Assembly (NCBI GenBank): GCA_001189095.1
Contig: LFCK01000001.1
Span: 310,001-374,000 of the forward strand
Length of the DNA: 64,000 bases
Reading direction: 5' to 3'
From: Parcubacteria bacterium C7867-001
GTDB lineage: Bacteria; Patescibacteria; Paceibacteria; UBA9973; UBA2103
The notes under the pieces were generated by a model, which did not search any database, had not been told where the DNA came from, and saw only the letters and a program-made list of their open reading frames with translations. Below, in pieces: positions 47,904 through 55,799 of the stretch. Position numbers and translations under genes: made by a program. The first letter of the stretch is position 1, and each line of letters begins with the position of its first letter.

Positions 47904-48953
47904 TTAATCAATTTCCGCCTGCGGCTTTTCGAGCGCAAGTGCCTCCACGCCGACTTTTTCACCCGCAATGCGGTACACGTCCTTGTCGATCTTGGCCAAC
48001 TCCCTATGTCCGGAGTTGAAATGAGACACGACCGTCGAGAGCGAATTGCCGAGCTTTTCGTAGAACTGATTCAGAGAATCAATATGCTTCGTGAGCTCGC
48101 CCACACGCTTTTGTATTTCAACTGCCTTCTCCTCAATCTGAAGGGCTTTCAGTCCCTGAAGAACGGTCTGCAGATACGCGAGGAACGAGGTTGGCGAGAC
48201 GATAATGACTTTGTATTTGCTTGCGGCGCGCTGGATGAGGTTTTCCTCCTCCCCTGCTCCAACCTGATTCACAAGGAGATCGTAATAAATTCCTTCCGAC
48301 GGAATGAACATAAAGGCGAAGTCCATTGTGTCTTCGTTCGGACGGATGTATTTTGCCGTTTCGGTGATGCGAAGCTTTAGATCGTTCACGAAGGCTTTCT
48401 CGAGCGCTGGCTTCTCGGCTTCAGGCGCGTTGATGAGGCGATTATAGTTTTCGAGCGAAAACTTCGAGTCGACCGGAACTATTTTCTTATCAATACGCAC
48501 GATAGCGTCCACGATTTCCCCGTTCGTAAACGGATACTGCATTTCATACATGCCGGGCGGAAGCACGTTCTTCAAAACCGTTTCGAGATAGTATTCACCG
48601 AGCACGCCGCGCTGCTTCGGATTCTTGAGAATGTCCTGCAAGGACTGCATCTGCTCGGAGAACTTCACATTTTGACGACCGATTTCCTTCACCGAGGTGA
48701 GCTCCTCGGTAATTTCCTTAATGAGTCGGGAAGACTCGCCGAGCTGGGTACGCATAGTCTCATTCGCCTGCTTCGCCGATTCGCTCATGCGGGAATCGAG
48801 ATTCCGTTCGAGCCCTTCGAGCCGCTGCATAAGAAGCGCGCTCCCCGCAGTGTCATCCATGCCCTTTTTCGTGCGGCCAAAGATGAAATACAGGCCAATG
48901 CCCTGCACAAAGAGCAAAACGATGATGACAATTCCGATGGTGAGGACGTCCAT
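47904..48953 (-). CDS. rmuC: RmuC-family DNA recombination protein
   Basis: An N-terminal membrane helix (about residues 5-26) and a long coiled coil (35-110) precede the nuclease-like core with QRGVLGEYYLETVL, VDAIVRIDKKIVPVDSKF and the FMFIPSEGIYYDLL segment. RmuC limits rearrangements and acts in anti-phage defence in some bacteria. Length 349 is typical. TATACT lies 8 bases before the ATG and overlaps the -10 of the divergent yqeY gene. Confidence 0.9.
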   Translation of the reverse strand: MDVLTIGIVIIVLLFVQGIGLYFIFGRTKKGMDDTAGSALLMQRLEGLERNLDSRMSESAKQANETMRTQLGESSRLIKEITEELTSVKEIGRQNVKFSEQMQSLQDILKNPKQRGVLGEYYLETVLKNVLPPGMYEMQYPFTNGEIVDAIVRIDKKIVPVDSKFSLENYNRLINAPEAEKPALEKAFVNDLKLRITETAKYIRPNEDTMDFAFMFIPSEGIYYDLLVNQVGAGEEENLIQRAASKYKVIIVSPTSFLAYLQTVLQGLKALQIEEKAVEIQKRVGELTKHIDSLNQFYEKLGNSLSTVVSHFNSGHRELAKIDKDVYRIAGEKVGVEALALEKPQAEID

Positions 48954-48961
48954 TTGCCTAT

Positions 48962-48969
48962 AGTATACT
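48962..48969. promoter_or_regulatory. Shared palindromic -10 box for rmuC and yqeY
   Basis: AGTATACT reads TATACT on both strands. It is 6 bases from the + strand ATG (48976) and 8 bases from the - strand ATG (48953). Both messages would be leaderless and compete for one site. Confidence 0.7.
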
Positions 48970-48975
48970 TTCGCT

Positions 48976-49428
48976 ATGACGATTCACGAAACGATAAAAG
49001 CGGGCATTAAGGAGGCCCTCATGGCGAAAGACGAGGTGCGCTTGCGTACGATTCGCTCGCTCGCGACCGCAATGACCAACGAAGTGGTAGCTAAGAAACG
49101 AAAGCCGGACGAATTCCTCACGGATGAGGAAGCACTCGCCGTACTCAAACGCGCAAGCAACCAGCGCAAGGACTCCATAGAACAGTTCGAGAAAGCTGGA
49201 CGCAATGAGCTTGCCGAGCCCGAGAAAGCGGAGCTTGCCATCATCGAGTCGTTCCTTCCCGCACAGATGTCTGCGGAAGAAGTCGCAGCCGTCGTGAAGG
49301 CGAAAGCCGCGGAAATGGGTGCCGATAAATCAAAAGCAGGAATGCTCATGGGCGCTGTGATGAAGGACCTCAAGGGCGCGGCGGACGGCGGCACCGTGAA
49401 AGCTGCCGTCGACGCGCTGTTTGCATGA
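48976..49428 (+). CDS. GatB/YqeY-domain protein
   Basis: 150-residue all-helical protein. The N-terminal half (IKAGIKEALMAKDEVRLRTIRSL) and the C-terminal LPAQMSAEEVAAVV and GMLMGAVMKDLKG regions match YqeY, which resembles the tRNA-binding tail of GatB. The role is unclear, possibly linked to transamidation. A leaderless start is predicted. Its stop overlaps the next ORF by 4 bases. Confidence 0.9.
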   Translation: MTIHETIKAGIKEALMAKDEVRLRTIRSLATAMTNEVVAKKRKPDEFLTDEEALAVLKRASNQRKDSIEQFEKAGRNELAEPEKAELAIIESFLPAQMSAEEVAAVVKAKAAEMGADKSKAGMLMGAVMKDLKGAADGGTVKAAVDALFA

Positions 49429-49694
49429 ACGAACGACAGCTTTCTCCCGCGGAAATAGCTGCCCGTACCGAAACGCGAGATCGCGAACTCCTAAAAGATA
49501 TACAAGTCCTCCCGAACGCTTCTCTGACGGAAGTGGACGTGATGATACGCGGCACCCGAATTACGTACAGCCGCAGTACGAACGGAATCCCGCAATATGA
49601 GTGGAGCTCGAGCACTCACCTGACCTCTGAAGAAAAACGTCTTGGTTTGCGCGCCGCAACAGACTTTTTTACGACACATCAACAGGCGGCCTAG
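49425..49694 (+). CDS. Hypothetical protein, 89 aa
   Basis: No family recognised. It is translationally coupled to the YqeY-like gene by an ATGA overlap. Charged helical start, then a beta-rich part (DVMIRGTRITYSRSTNG) and a QQAA tail. No signal peptide. Function unknown. Confidence 0.65.
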   Translation: MNERQLSPAEIAARTETRDRELLKDIQVLPNASLTEVDVMIRGTRITYSRSTNGIPQYEWSSSTHLTSEEKRLGLRAATDFFTTHQQAA

Positions 49695-49754
49695 TAGATT
49701 GCAGCTCCACTAAGATACTGATACTGTGCGCTCAGAACTTAGAAAGGAGTCCAC

Positions 49755-50021
49755 ATGACTTCCCGTTCTTGGACGATCAAGAATATTTCTGAAGGCGAAT
49801 ACCGTGTTTCTAACGGAACGACGTCATACTTCTTCCTCGTTTCTGCAGCAATCATCAACTGTGATCCGATTCCGCTTCCAGCGAAAACCACCCGTAACGG
49901 CAAACCATTGCGCGAAACCGCGCTCGACGCGTCCGAACGTGGACGCGCCTCGGACTTCCTGAAGCGGGAGCTCCGTATTCGCGGTGTGATTCCCTCAACA
50001 TACAAAAAGGTCGCTCCATGA
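49755..50021 (+). CDS. Hypothetical protein, 88 aa
   Basis: Small basic protein without recognisable family; begins SRSWTIKNISEGEYRVSNG, has IPLPAKTTRNGKPL mid-way and ends VIPSTYKKVAP. The ATG has AAAGGAG upstream; two GATACT repeats lie about 40 bases before it as possible -10 boxes. Its last codons overlap the terminator hairpin. Confidence 0.65.
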   Translation: MTSRSWTIKNISEGEYRVSNGTTSYFFLVSAAIINCDPIPLPAKTTRNGKPLRETALDASERGRASDFLKRELRIRGVIPSTYKKVAP

Positions 50022-50040
50022 GGGGCGACCTTTTCTCTTT
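50005..50040 (+). terminator. Terminator of the 49755 gene
   Basis: AAAAGGTCGC and GCGACCTTTT with TCTCTTT downstream; overlaps the stop codon. Confidence 0.85.
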
Positions 50041-50075
50041 TCGTTATCTTCTCCATCTGTTATAACTGGTGCTAC

Positions 50076-50147
50076 GGCTCCATCGTCTAACGGTTAGGAC
50101 GCTAGCCTCTCACGCTGGAAATCGGGGTTCGATTCCCCGTGGAGTCA
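50076..50147 (+). tRNA. tRNA-Glu (CTC)
   Basis: Acceptor GGCTCCA (50076-50082) pairs with TGGAGTC (50140-50146) with one G-U pair; discriminator A at 50147. Anticodon stem CTAGC/GCTGG encloses loop CTCTCAC, anticodon CTC. T arm is CGGGG-TTCGATT-CCCCG. No CCA encoded. TATAAC lies 9 bases upstream. Confidence 0.95.
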
Positions 50148-50313
50148 CAACTGCGAAACCGCCCATACGGGCGGTTTCGCGTTGTGACTCCAAGCACTAT
50201 TCGGGGAATAGTGCGACGGGGAATCGAAAGTCGGAGCGCGTCGGCGCGAGGCGGGGTCGCGGAACTTTTCAACAGAAAAGTATCCGTGACCGATGCGTGC
50301 CGCATTCTTATGC
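50131..50313 (+). repeat. Palindromic element copying the 3' end of tRNA-Glu
   Basis: A long hairpin (50141-50164 with 50169-50191) pairs the tRNA acceptor and 3' flank with an inverted copy. An inserted 9-bp hairpin with a GGG loop (50094+100 onward: 50194-50202 with 50206-50214) follows, then ACGGGGAATCGAA (50216-50228), the inverted T arm. Further hairpins lie at about 50255-50291 (ACTTTTC/GAAAAGT core) and about 50299-50315 (CCGCAT/ATGCGG). This is the same order of parts as after tRNA-Tyr, with sequences adapted to a different tRNA. Confidence 0.72.
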
Positions 50314-50344
50314 GGACACTTCCCCAAAATCTATCCCCCCTGTT

Positions 50345-50376
50345 CCTAAAAAAAGCGCGCCCGGTTGGGCGCGCAA
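50345..50376 (-). terminator. Terminator of the 50396 gene
   Basis: GCGCGCCC and GGGCGCGC around GGTT; on the - strand followed by TTTTTTT. Confidence 0.9.
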
Positions 50377-50395
50377 GGCAATCAGTTCGTCGACG

Positions 50396-50692
50396 CTACT
50401 TAGCAGCGACTCGCAGCTCTTTAGGCTCGACGATCTGAACGTCGTTGAGGAATTCAGGCGCGTTGTCGAACGGTTTGGGCGAGACGCGAATCTCGCATTC
50501 CGTGAGCAACTTGCCCGAAACGATATCGACAAACGACCCGATCGGGACGTTCTTCGCTTCACCGCCGCGAGGCGGGCGAATGGACAGAGAGGAGACGTCA
50601 CCGTGGTGCTGGTTGATACCAACCACCGAGACATGCATCCCATTCCGCTTCACTTGAGCGGTCTTCTTCCCATTCACATACAAGGTAGGCAT
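50396..50692 (-). CDS. Hypothetical protein, 98 aa
   Basis: Beta-rich protein beginning MPTLYVNGKKTAQVKRNGMH with a later IRPPRGGEAKNVPIGSFVD; family not recognised. The start at 50692 follows an AAAGGGG stretch; the longer frame from 50815 overlaps the murF terminator and is rejected. Monocistronic with a strong terminator. Confidence 0.68.
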   Translation of the reverse strand: MPTLYVNGKKTAQVKRNGMHVSVVGINQHHGDVSSLSIRPPRGGEAKNVPIGSFVDIVSGKLLTECEIRVSPKPFDNAPEFLNDVQIVEPKELRVAAK

Positions 50693-50760
50693 CCTTGTTT
50701 CCCCTTTTTCCTGAGTGTACGTATTCCCAGATTGATTTCTTGGGAATCCTGATAGCCTAC

Positions 50761-50791
50761 AAAAAAATATCCCGCACTTCAAGGGTGCGGG
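50761..50791 (-). terminator. Terminator of the murF operon
   Basis: CCCGCAC and GTGCGGG; on the - strand followed by ATATTTTTTT. Confidence 0.85.
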
Positions 50792-50796
50792 GTGCA

Positions 50797-52086
50797 CTAC
50801 TTCTTCAGGAGCCACTCCTTGTCCTGACGGACGAGCTTGGCGCGGTCTTCCGGATTCTTGAGGAGAGATTCAACGATGCGCTCCATGCGAATGGCCTGCG
50901 AACCTTTGACGAGCACCGCATCTTTTGGCTCAAGGAGTTTGGGGAGTTCACGCACGGCGTCCTCAGAGGTATCGAAAGCATGAACGACTGTTTCGGGCAT
51001 GCCGTGCGCTCGAGCTGCGCTCGCTATCGCATGAGCACGAATGCCAACTGCGATAAGCGCATCGACTGACTGTGCGGCGAGCTTTCCAATGCGTTCATGC
51101 TCTTCAACCGAATAGCGTCCGAGCTCGAGCATGTCGCCCAAGATAGCGACGTGCCGCCCGCAATCAGTAACCAACGCGAGCGCAGCAAGACTTTCCTCGA
51201 CAGCTGCCGGACTCGCATTATACGAATCATCGATAAGCAGCACGCCATTCGCTCCGGAGAAGAGTCTTCCACGACCGGGCGGCGGCGTATACGCCCCGAG
51301 ACCAGCGAGAGCCTCTTTCGCATCCATTCCAAGCGACACCGCAAGTGCGAGCGCTGCGGCAGGTGCATAGAGCTGCGAGCGGCCGAGCGCGCCACGCTCC
51401 ACGAGCGCATGATGCGCCCCGCTTACGGCTACCCGCGCTTTCATACCCATCGTATTCCCTGCTTCGATGAGAAGTTCAGGATCCGTGATACGTACCTGCG
51501 CTTTTGTGTCGTAGCCAAAACTAATGCGGCGTACCGGAAGTCGCGCAGCCATCTCGGCAGCGTAGCCATCATCCGCAGAAAAGACGAGTGGTGCGTCTTG
51601 AGGAAGCGCGTACGCTGGAGCGAACTCCTCGTCGCGCACGGCCTGTGGCGTTGCATACGCCTCCACGTGCACCGGCACATGCGGCAGATGAGTAACAACC
51701 ACGGCGTCAGGTGTCACGATACGCAATATTTTCTTCAAGTCCCCCGGTCGATCAGCTCCCACCTCAAGCACCAACACCTTCGGATAGTGACTGGGGAGGA
51801 AGATGAGCGCGAGCGCCTCTTCGATAACGCGGATCCACGCAAGCGGATTACTCCATGGATTCTTGGCACCAATGATAGTGAGCGGAACGCCAAATTCGCT
51901 GTTATAGCTCTTCTCGCTCGCACGCAGGAAATAGGAGTCTGCCAGCGCTGCAGCAACCGCATCCTTGGTTGAGGTCTTCCCCACACTTCCGGTCACCATC
52001 ACGATGAGCGGACGGTATTTCCTCACAATGCTTGAGGCGAGGAAGCCGAGGAACGAAGCTGCGATGGTTTTGAGGATGGTTTTCAT
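50797..52086 (-). CDS. murF: UDP-MurNAc-tripeptide:D-Ala-D-Ala ligase
   Basis: Adds D-Ala-D-Ala to the peptidoglycan precursor. The ATP-binding loop VTGSVGKTSTKD lies at residues 31-42, LEVGADRPGDLKK and DDSYNASPAAVEESL are family motifs, and the C-terminal domain has ILGDMLELG. Length 429 is normal; a short hydrophobic N-terminus precedes the P-loop. The start overlaps the ftsI stop by 4 bases. Last gene of the mraZ-rsmH-ftsL-ftsI-murF cluster. Confidence 0.93.
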   Translation of the reverse strand: MKTILKTIAASFLGFLASSIVRKYRPLIVMVTGSVGKTSTKDAVAAALADSYFLRASEKSYNSEFGVPLTIIGAKNPWSNPLAWIRVIEEALALIFLPSHYPKVLVLEVGADRPGDLKKILRIVTPDAVVVTHLPHVPVHVEAYATPQAVRDEEFAPAYALPQDAPLVFSADDGYAAEMAARLPVRRISFGYDTKAQVRITDPELLIEAGNTMGMKARVAVSGAHHALVERGALGRSQLYAPAAALALAVSLGMDAKEALAGLGAYTPPPGRGRLFSGANGVLLIDDSYNASPAAVEESLAALALVTDCGRHVAILGDMLELGRYSVEEHERIGKLAAQSVDALIAVGIRAHAIASAARAHGMPETVVHAFDTSEDAVRELPKLLEPKDAVLVKGSQAIRMERIVESLLKNPEDRAKLVRQDKEWLLKK

Positions 52087-53822
52087 GATGCAGTTTCCTT
52101 AAGCGAGGCCCTATCGGGCGGAATCGAGTAATAATTAATCAAAAAGTGCGTTATGTCCATAAATGGGTGCGTAAGCGTCTCCGAGGCGTACTGCACCCCC
52201 TGCGGATAGCGAGTGTAGAGCAGAATGATGTAGCGCGGGGAATGCGCAGGGAAATAACCGAAAAAGGAGTGGAGATAGAGCGAATCGTAGTAGCCGCCTC
52301 CCGGCGCTGCGACTTGCGCAGTTCCGGTCTTTGCCGCCACCGTCATCTCAGGAATCTTTAAGGAACCGTTTGCGAGCTTCGTATCCACGACCCGCACAAG
52401 CATCGTGCTCACCGACGCAACCGTCTCAGGCCTATAGACCTGTACTGGTGCAGGATAGGTAAGTTCTTTCGTTACGCCGCTTTCAAGCCGCACGGCTTTC
52501 ACGATATGCGGCGTGACGATCGCACCCTGATTCGCAAGACTGCCGAGTGCGCGAATCATTTCAAACGGCGTCTCTGCGATACCCTGCCCGAAGGACGCCG
52601 TGTCGTACTCGACATCGCGCGGACTGGTCATGATGTTTCTGATATCGCCCGAGATTTCGCTCGGCAGGTCGACATTCGTCTGCGTGCCGAATCCAAGCTT
52701 CTGGATGTAGGCACGAAAACCTTCGTGCCCGATGCGCGTCGCGACGAATGACGCTCCCACGTTCAAGGACTGCGAAAGAATTTCCTGCACCTGCGTGTTC
52801 GGTCCGCGCGCCTTGAGGTCGTAGTTACAAATCTTTTTTTTGTTCACCGTTATACAGCCCGTGTCGTTATATACCGACGACGAGGTGATGGCGCCAGAAT
52901 CGATGCCAGACGCGACCGTGAGCGGCTTCATGATGGAACCGAATTCATAGCGCTTCTCAACGAGCGGGTTCCCGAAGTGCTCTGGATTCCCATTCTTGAA
53001 ATCATTGGGATCAAATGATGGATACGTATCGAGTGCAATCACCTCGCCCGTCGCAGGATCCATGATGATCCCGCCCGTCTCCGCACTACCGTACTGGTCG
53101 TTAATATTCTTCAGAACCTGCACGAGCTTGTCTTGCACCACTGGATCGATTGAAGTTATGAGATCGCCTTCGTGCGCGCGGCGACCGTCGGCGACCACAC
53201 TCCCCACATTCGCGAAGAGTTCCGCGAAGAAATTGCCGAAGAGCCCTTCGCTTCCACGAGCAAGCACATCTTCATATTTCCGCTCAAGTCCGTAACGACC
53301 CGTAATCGTGTTGTGCTCGTCGTAACCAACGAAACCAAGCGTCTGCGCAGCGGACGTTCCTGCCGGATAGAAGCGCCAACGCTGCCTATCGAGCATCACG
53401 CCATCTATTTCAAGAGCATCAATCGCTTTCCCCTTCTCTTCGGGAATCTGCTTCAGTATTACCTCGTACGGGTCATCCTGCTTCTGCGCAGATTTCATAA
53501 ACGCGTCGCGATCGATGGGAAGGATAGCATTTATCGCGGAATACGCGCCTTCGGCGTCCTTAAGGTGCTCAGGGTTTATAGAAAGGGTGAATCCAGTGAG
53601 GAGGCTTGCTGCTGATATAAGCGTGCCATCCTTTTTACTGAAATAGATCGTGCCGCGGTCATAGATCTCCTGACTCGCGCTTTCGTACTGATGCTCGGCC
53701 TTGCGCGCGTAGTCGGCGCCATGCACCACCTGCACGAAATACAGGCGAACGATGAGGAAGAGCGCGAACAGAGCGACGAGTCCGGCGAGCACGCGCAGCC
53801 GCATCCGGAAAGCGCGTCGCAT
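52083..53822 (-). CDS. ftsI: Division-specific penicillin-binding protein (class B transpeptidase)
   Basis: Cross-links septal peptidoglycan. An N-terminal membrane helix (about residues 10-28) and a PBP dimerisation domain with DRGTIYF precede the transpeptidase domain. YEFGSIMKPLT is the SxxK motif, SQSLNVG the SxN motif, and AAKTGTAQV the KTG motif. Length 579. Position between ftsL-like and murF genes marks it as FtsI. A second class B PBP (58547) belongs to the elongation set. Confidence 0.93.
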   Translation of the reverse strand: MRRAFRMRLRVLAGLVALFALFLIVRLYFVQVVHGADYARKAEHQYESASQEIYDRGTIYFSKKDGTLISAASLLTGFTLSINPEHLKDAEGAYSAINAILPIDRDAFMKSAQKQDDPYEVILKQIPEEKGKAIDALEIDGVMLDRQRWRFYPAGTSAAQTLGFVGYDEHNTITGRYGLERKYEDVLARGSEGLFGNFFAELFANVGSVVADGRRAHEGDLITSIDPVVQDKLVQVLKNINDQYGSAETGGIIMDPATGEVIALDTYPSFDPNDFKNGNPEHFGNPLVEKRYEFGSIMKPLTVASGIDSGAITSSSVYNDTGCITVNKKKICNYDLKARGPNTQVQEILSQSLNVGASFVATRIGHEGFRAYIQKLGFGTQTNVDLPSEISGDIRNIMTSPRDVEYDTASFGQGIAETPFEMIRALGSLANQGAIVTPHIVKAVRLESGVTKELTYPAPVQVYRPETVASVSTMLVRVVDTKLANGSLKIPEMTVAAKTGTAQVAAPGGGYYDSLYLHSFFGYFPAHSPRYIILLYTRYPQGVQYASETLTHPFMDITHFLINYYSIPPDRASLKETAS

Positions 53823-53825
53823 AGC

Positions 53826-54110
53826 CTAGTTACCCGCGCGAGAGATGGCGCCGCGCGGCACTGCAGCGACATATTCGACACGATCAGGTGCAACGAGTCC
53901 GAACGCCGCTGGGTTTTCGCTGTTGATGCGAGCGATAGCGTCGTAGTACTCGGACTCAAGCGCCGTTATCGCGCTTTCCGTGTCATGGAGCGCAAGGCGG
54001 AGTTTCGTTTCGATACTGACAAAATATACCGTTGTCCCAACGAGGAAGAGGTAGAGCATCAAAAGGCTCGCCGCGGTAATGGAAAGGAATGGAATGGTTC
54101 GACTAGGCAT
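53826..54110 (-). CDS. ftsL: FtsL-like division protein
   Basis: 94 residues with one membrane helix (about 10-32, LSITAASLLMLYLFLVGTTVYF) and a short coiled-coil-like periplasmic part. FtsL is poorly conserved, so position between rsmH and ftsI and topology are the evidence. The start overlaps the rsmH stop by 8 bases. Confidence 0.75.
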   Translation of the reverse strand: MPSRTIPFLSITAASLLMLYLFLVGTTVYFVSIETKLRLALHDTESAITALESEYYDAIARINSENPAAFGLVAPDRVEYVAAVPRGAISRAGN

Positions 54111-55044
54111 AGCTCATGACGTTAAACGGGACAACTTCGGAAACATCCGCTGAGGCGACCTCGAACACGCGAAGCTTCGCGCTTCGTGCACGTGGATTCT
54201 GCTTGACCTCAGCAGCGGACGGAACAATTGGCTTCTTCGTAAGCACGGTTCCGTATCCCTCTTGCGCTGCATCACGGAAAATTGTCTTCACGATACGATC
54301 TTCGATGCTGTGGAAAGAGATGACGGCAACGCGACCGCCCGCATTCGTGCGAGCAAGCGCAGCAGCAAGTCCTTCGCGTATCGCGCCAAACTCATCGTTC
54401 ACCGCGATGCGCAGTGCTTGAAAGGTCTTCGTTGCTGGATGAATGCGGCGATGGTGGTACCACTCCGGCGTCGATGCCTTCACGACGTCGACGAGCGCCG
54501 TTGTTGAAAGAATCGGTGCCTGCTCACGAGCCTCGGCAATTCCGCGCGCGATGGAGCGTGCGAAACGTTCCTCGCCGAGCGAGTAGAGCATGTCAGCGAT
54601 TGCCTCTTCGGATGCGGTGTTAATGAGATCGGCAGCCGTCGAGCCTTTGCCTTGTCGACCGTAAGTCATGAGAAGCGGTTCTTCGTTCTTGAATGAGAAG
54701 CCGCGATTCGCTGCAAGCTGGAAACCACTCCAGCCGAGGTCGAAGAGGCTCTTGTCGATAGCGCCGATCTGGAGCTTATCGAGAATGGCACCAAGATTCC
54801 GGAAATTGTCCTCGACCAAATGCACATTCGGGCCGTCCTCCGAGAGCGTGGCTTCCGCGCGCAGAAGCGCTTCGCGGTCGGCATCGATGCCGATGAGCGT
54901 GCCTTCCTTGCTGAGCTTCTGCTCAAATGCTGAAAAGTGCCCCGCGCCTCCCACGGTCGCATCAACAACGACATCGCTTGAAGAAACCATGAGCTCATCG
55001 ATGGCTTCCTTGAGGAACACGGTGTCGTGACGAAGGGTTGTCAT
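54103..55044 (-). CDS. rsmH: 16S rRNA (cytosine(1402)-N4)-methyltransferase
   Basis: Modifies C1402 in the ribosomal decoding centre. The SAM-binding motif VVDATVGGAGHFSAF lies near residues 26-40, with LIGIDADREAL and the DLGWSGFQL segment, and a C-terminal ISFHSIEDRIVK and NPRARSAKLRV. Length 313 is normal. It is second in the minus-strand division cluster after mraZ. Confidence 0.95.
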   Translation of the reverse strand: MTTLRHDTVFLKEAIDELMVSSSDVVVDATVGGAGHFSAFEQKLSKEGTLIGIDADREALLRAEATLSEDGPNVHLVEDNFRNLGAILDKLQIGAIDKSLFDLGWSGFQLAANRGFSFKNEEPLLMTYGRQGKGSTAADLINTASEEAIADMLYSLGEERFARSIARGIAEAREQAPILSTTALVDVVKASTPEWYHHRRIHPATKTFQALRIAVNDEFGAIREGLAAALARTNAGGRVAVISFHSIEDRIVKTIFRDAAQEGYGTVLTKKPIVPSAAEVKQNPRARSAKLRVFEVASADVSEVVPFNVMSYA

Positions 55045-55049
55045 AAAAA

Positions 55050-55472
55050 TTAGGAAGCGAGAGTTTCCGCAAATGCGTCTGCATCGCGCTCAATTGCCTT
55101 GGTGTAAGAAAGCCAGTTCTTCTCATCCCAAATTTCGACGCGGTCGGAAACACCGGCCACGACCGACTTCACCGAAAGACCGGCGAAATTCTTCAAATAA
55201 TCGGGAACGAGAACGCGCCCAGCAGTGTCGACATCAGCTTCAACGGCACCCGCAAGCATGAGACGCGCGAGACCGCGGCCAGCAGCACCAGCAGCAGAGT
55301 GCTGCGCGACTTTCGTCGCCTGCGATTTCCACGAGAGCTTCGGGTACACGAACAAGCAGTGGTCGAGACCACGCGTAATAACCACCGACCGGCCAAGCTC
55401 CTTACGGAACTTGGCCGGCAGTGAAATCCGGTTCTTCGTATCGAACGTGTGTCGGTATTCTCCGATAAACAT
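55050..55472 (-). CDS. mraZ: Transcriptional regulator MraZ
   Basis: Two SpoVT/AbrB-like repeats: FIGEYRHTFDTKNRISLPAKF with SVVITRGLDHCLFVYP, and VEADVDTAGRVLVPDYLKN. MraZ represses its own division operon by binding TGGGN repeats. Such repeats are present at 55527-55552. Length 140 is typical. First gene of the cluster. Confidence 0.95.
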   Translation of the reverse strand: MFIGEYRHTFDTKNRISLPAKFRKELGRSVVITRGLDHCLFVYPKLSWKSQATKVAQHSAAGAAGRGLARLMLAGAVEADVDTAGRVLVPDYLKNFAGLSVKSVVAGVSDRVEIWDEKNWLSYTKAIERDADAFAETLAS

Positions 55473-55526
55473 AAGAAGAGCGGTGGCGGGTGGTTAGGAA
55501 TCGAGGAAAGAAGAAGAAGACCTGAC

Positions 55527-55557
55527 TCCCACTTCATCCCACTAATAGCCCATTATA
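55527..55557 (-). promoter_or_regulatory. mraZ promoter and MraZ operator
   Basis: On the - strand TATAAT (55557-55552) is followed by TGGGC, TGGGA and TGGGA (boxes 55552-55548, 55541-55537, 55531-55527). The last two are spaced by 5 bases, as in known MraZ sites. The boxes overlap the transcription start, fitting autorepression. Confidence 0.75.
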
Positions 55558-55619
55558 TGACACTTCGCCCCACTCCCTCCCCCGAAGTTGTGTGGATAAC
55601 AATCTCCAGAAAAAGCCGG

Positions 55620-55647
55620 TTGACGGAACGGGAAAGTACCGTACGAT
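55620..55647 (+). promoter_or_regulatory. Promoter of leader ORF 4
   Basis: TTGACG (55620-55625), 16 bases, TACGAT (55642-55647); leader ATG 7 bases further on. Divergent from the mraZ promoter. Confidence 0.65.
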
Positions 55648-55654
55648 GAAACTC

Positions 55655-55714
55655 ATGTCATACGCATTCATGCGCGCAGCGATTATTAGCATCGACTCCC
55701 CCATAGGTCGGTGA
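55655..55714 (+). CDS. Leader peptide 4 (19 codons)
   Basis: Leaderless 19-codon ORF, MSYAFMRAAIISIDSPIGR, with three isoleucines in a row of six residues. GTCGG (55707-55711), which runs into the stop codon, and TCGCT (55716-55720), just after it, are complementary to CCGAC (55762-55766) and AGCGA (55753-55757) in the terminator 5' arm. Same layout as leaders 1-3, although the antiterminator lies partly beyond the stop codon. Control residue uncertain, possibly Ile. Confidence 0.5.
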   Translation: MSYAFMRAAIISIDSPIGR

Positions 55715-55750
55715 TTCGCTGCATCTTTTGTAAAACTCCCCACGAGATAT

Positions 55751-55784
55751 GAAGCGAGCCCCCGACCGGGGGCTCGCTTCGTTT
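55751..55784 (+). terminator. Attenuator 4 upstream of the 55800 gene
   Basis: Perfect 13-14 bp stem (55751-55763 with 55768-55780) followed by GTTTAT; T tract is short, so termination may be partial. Confidence 0.65.
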
Positions 55785-55799
55785 ATAAGGAGAATAACG

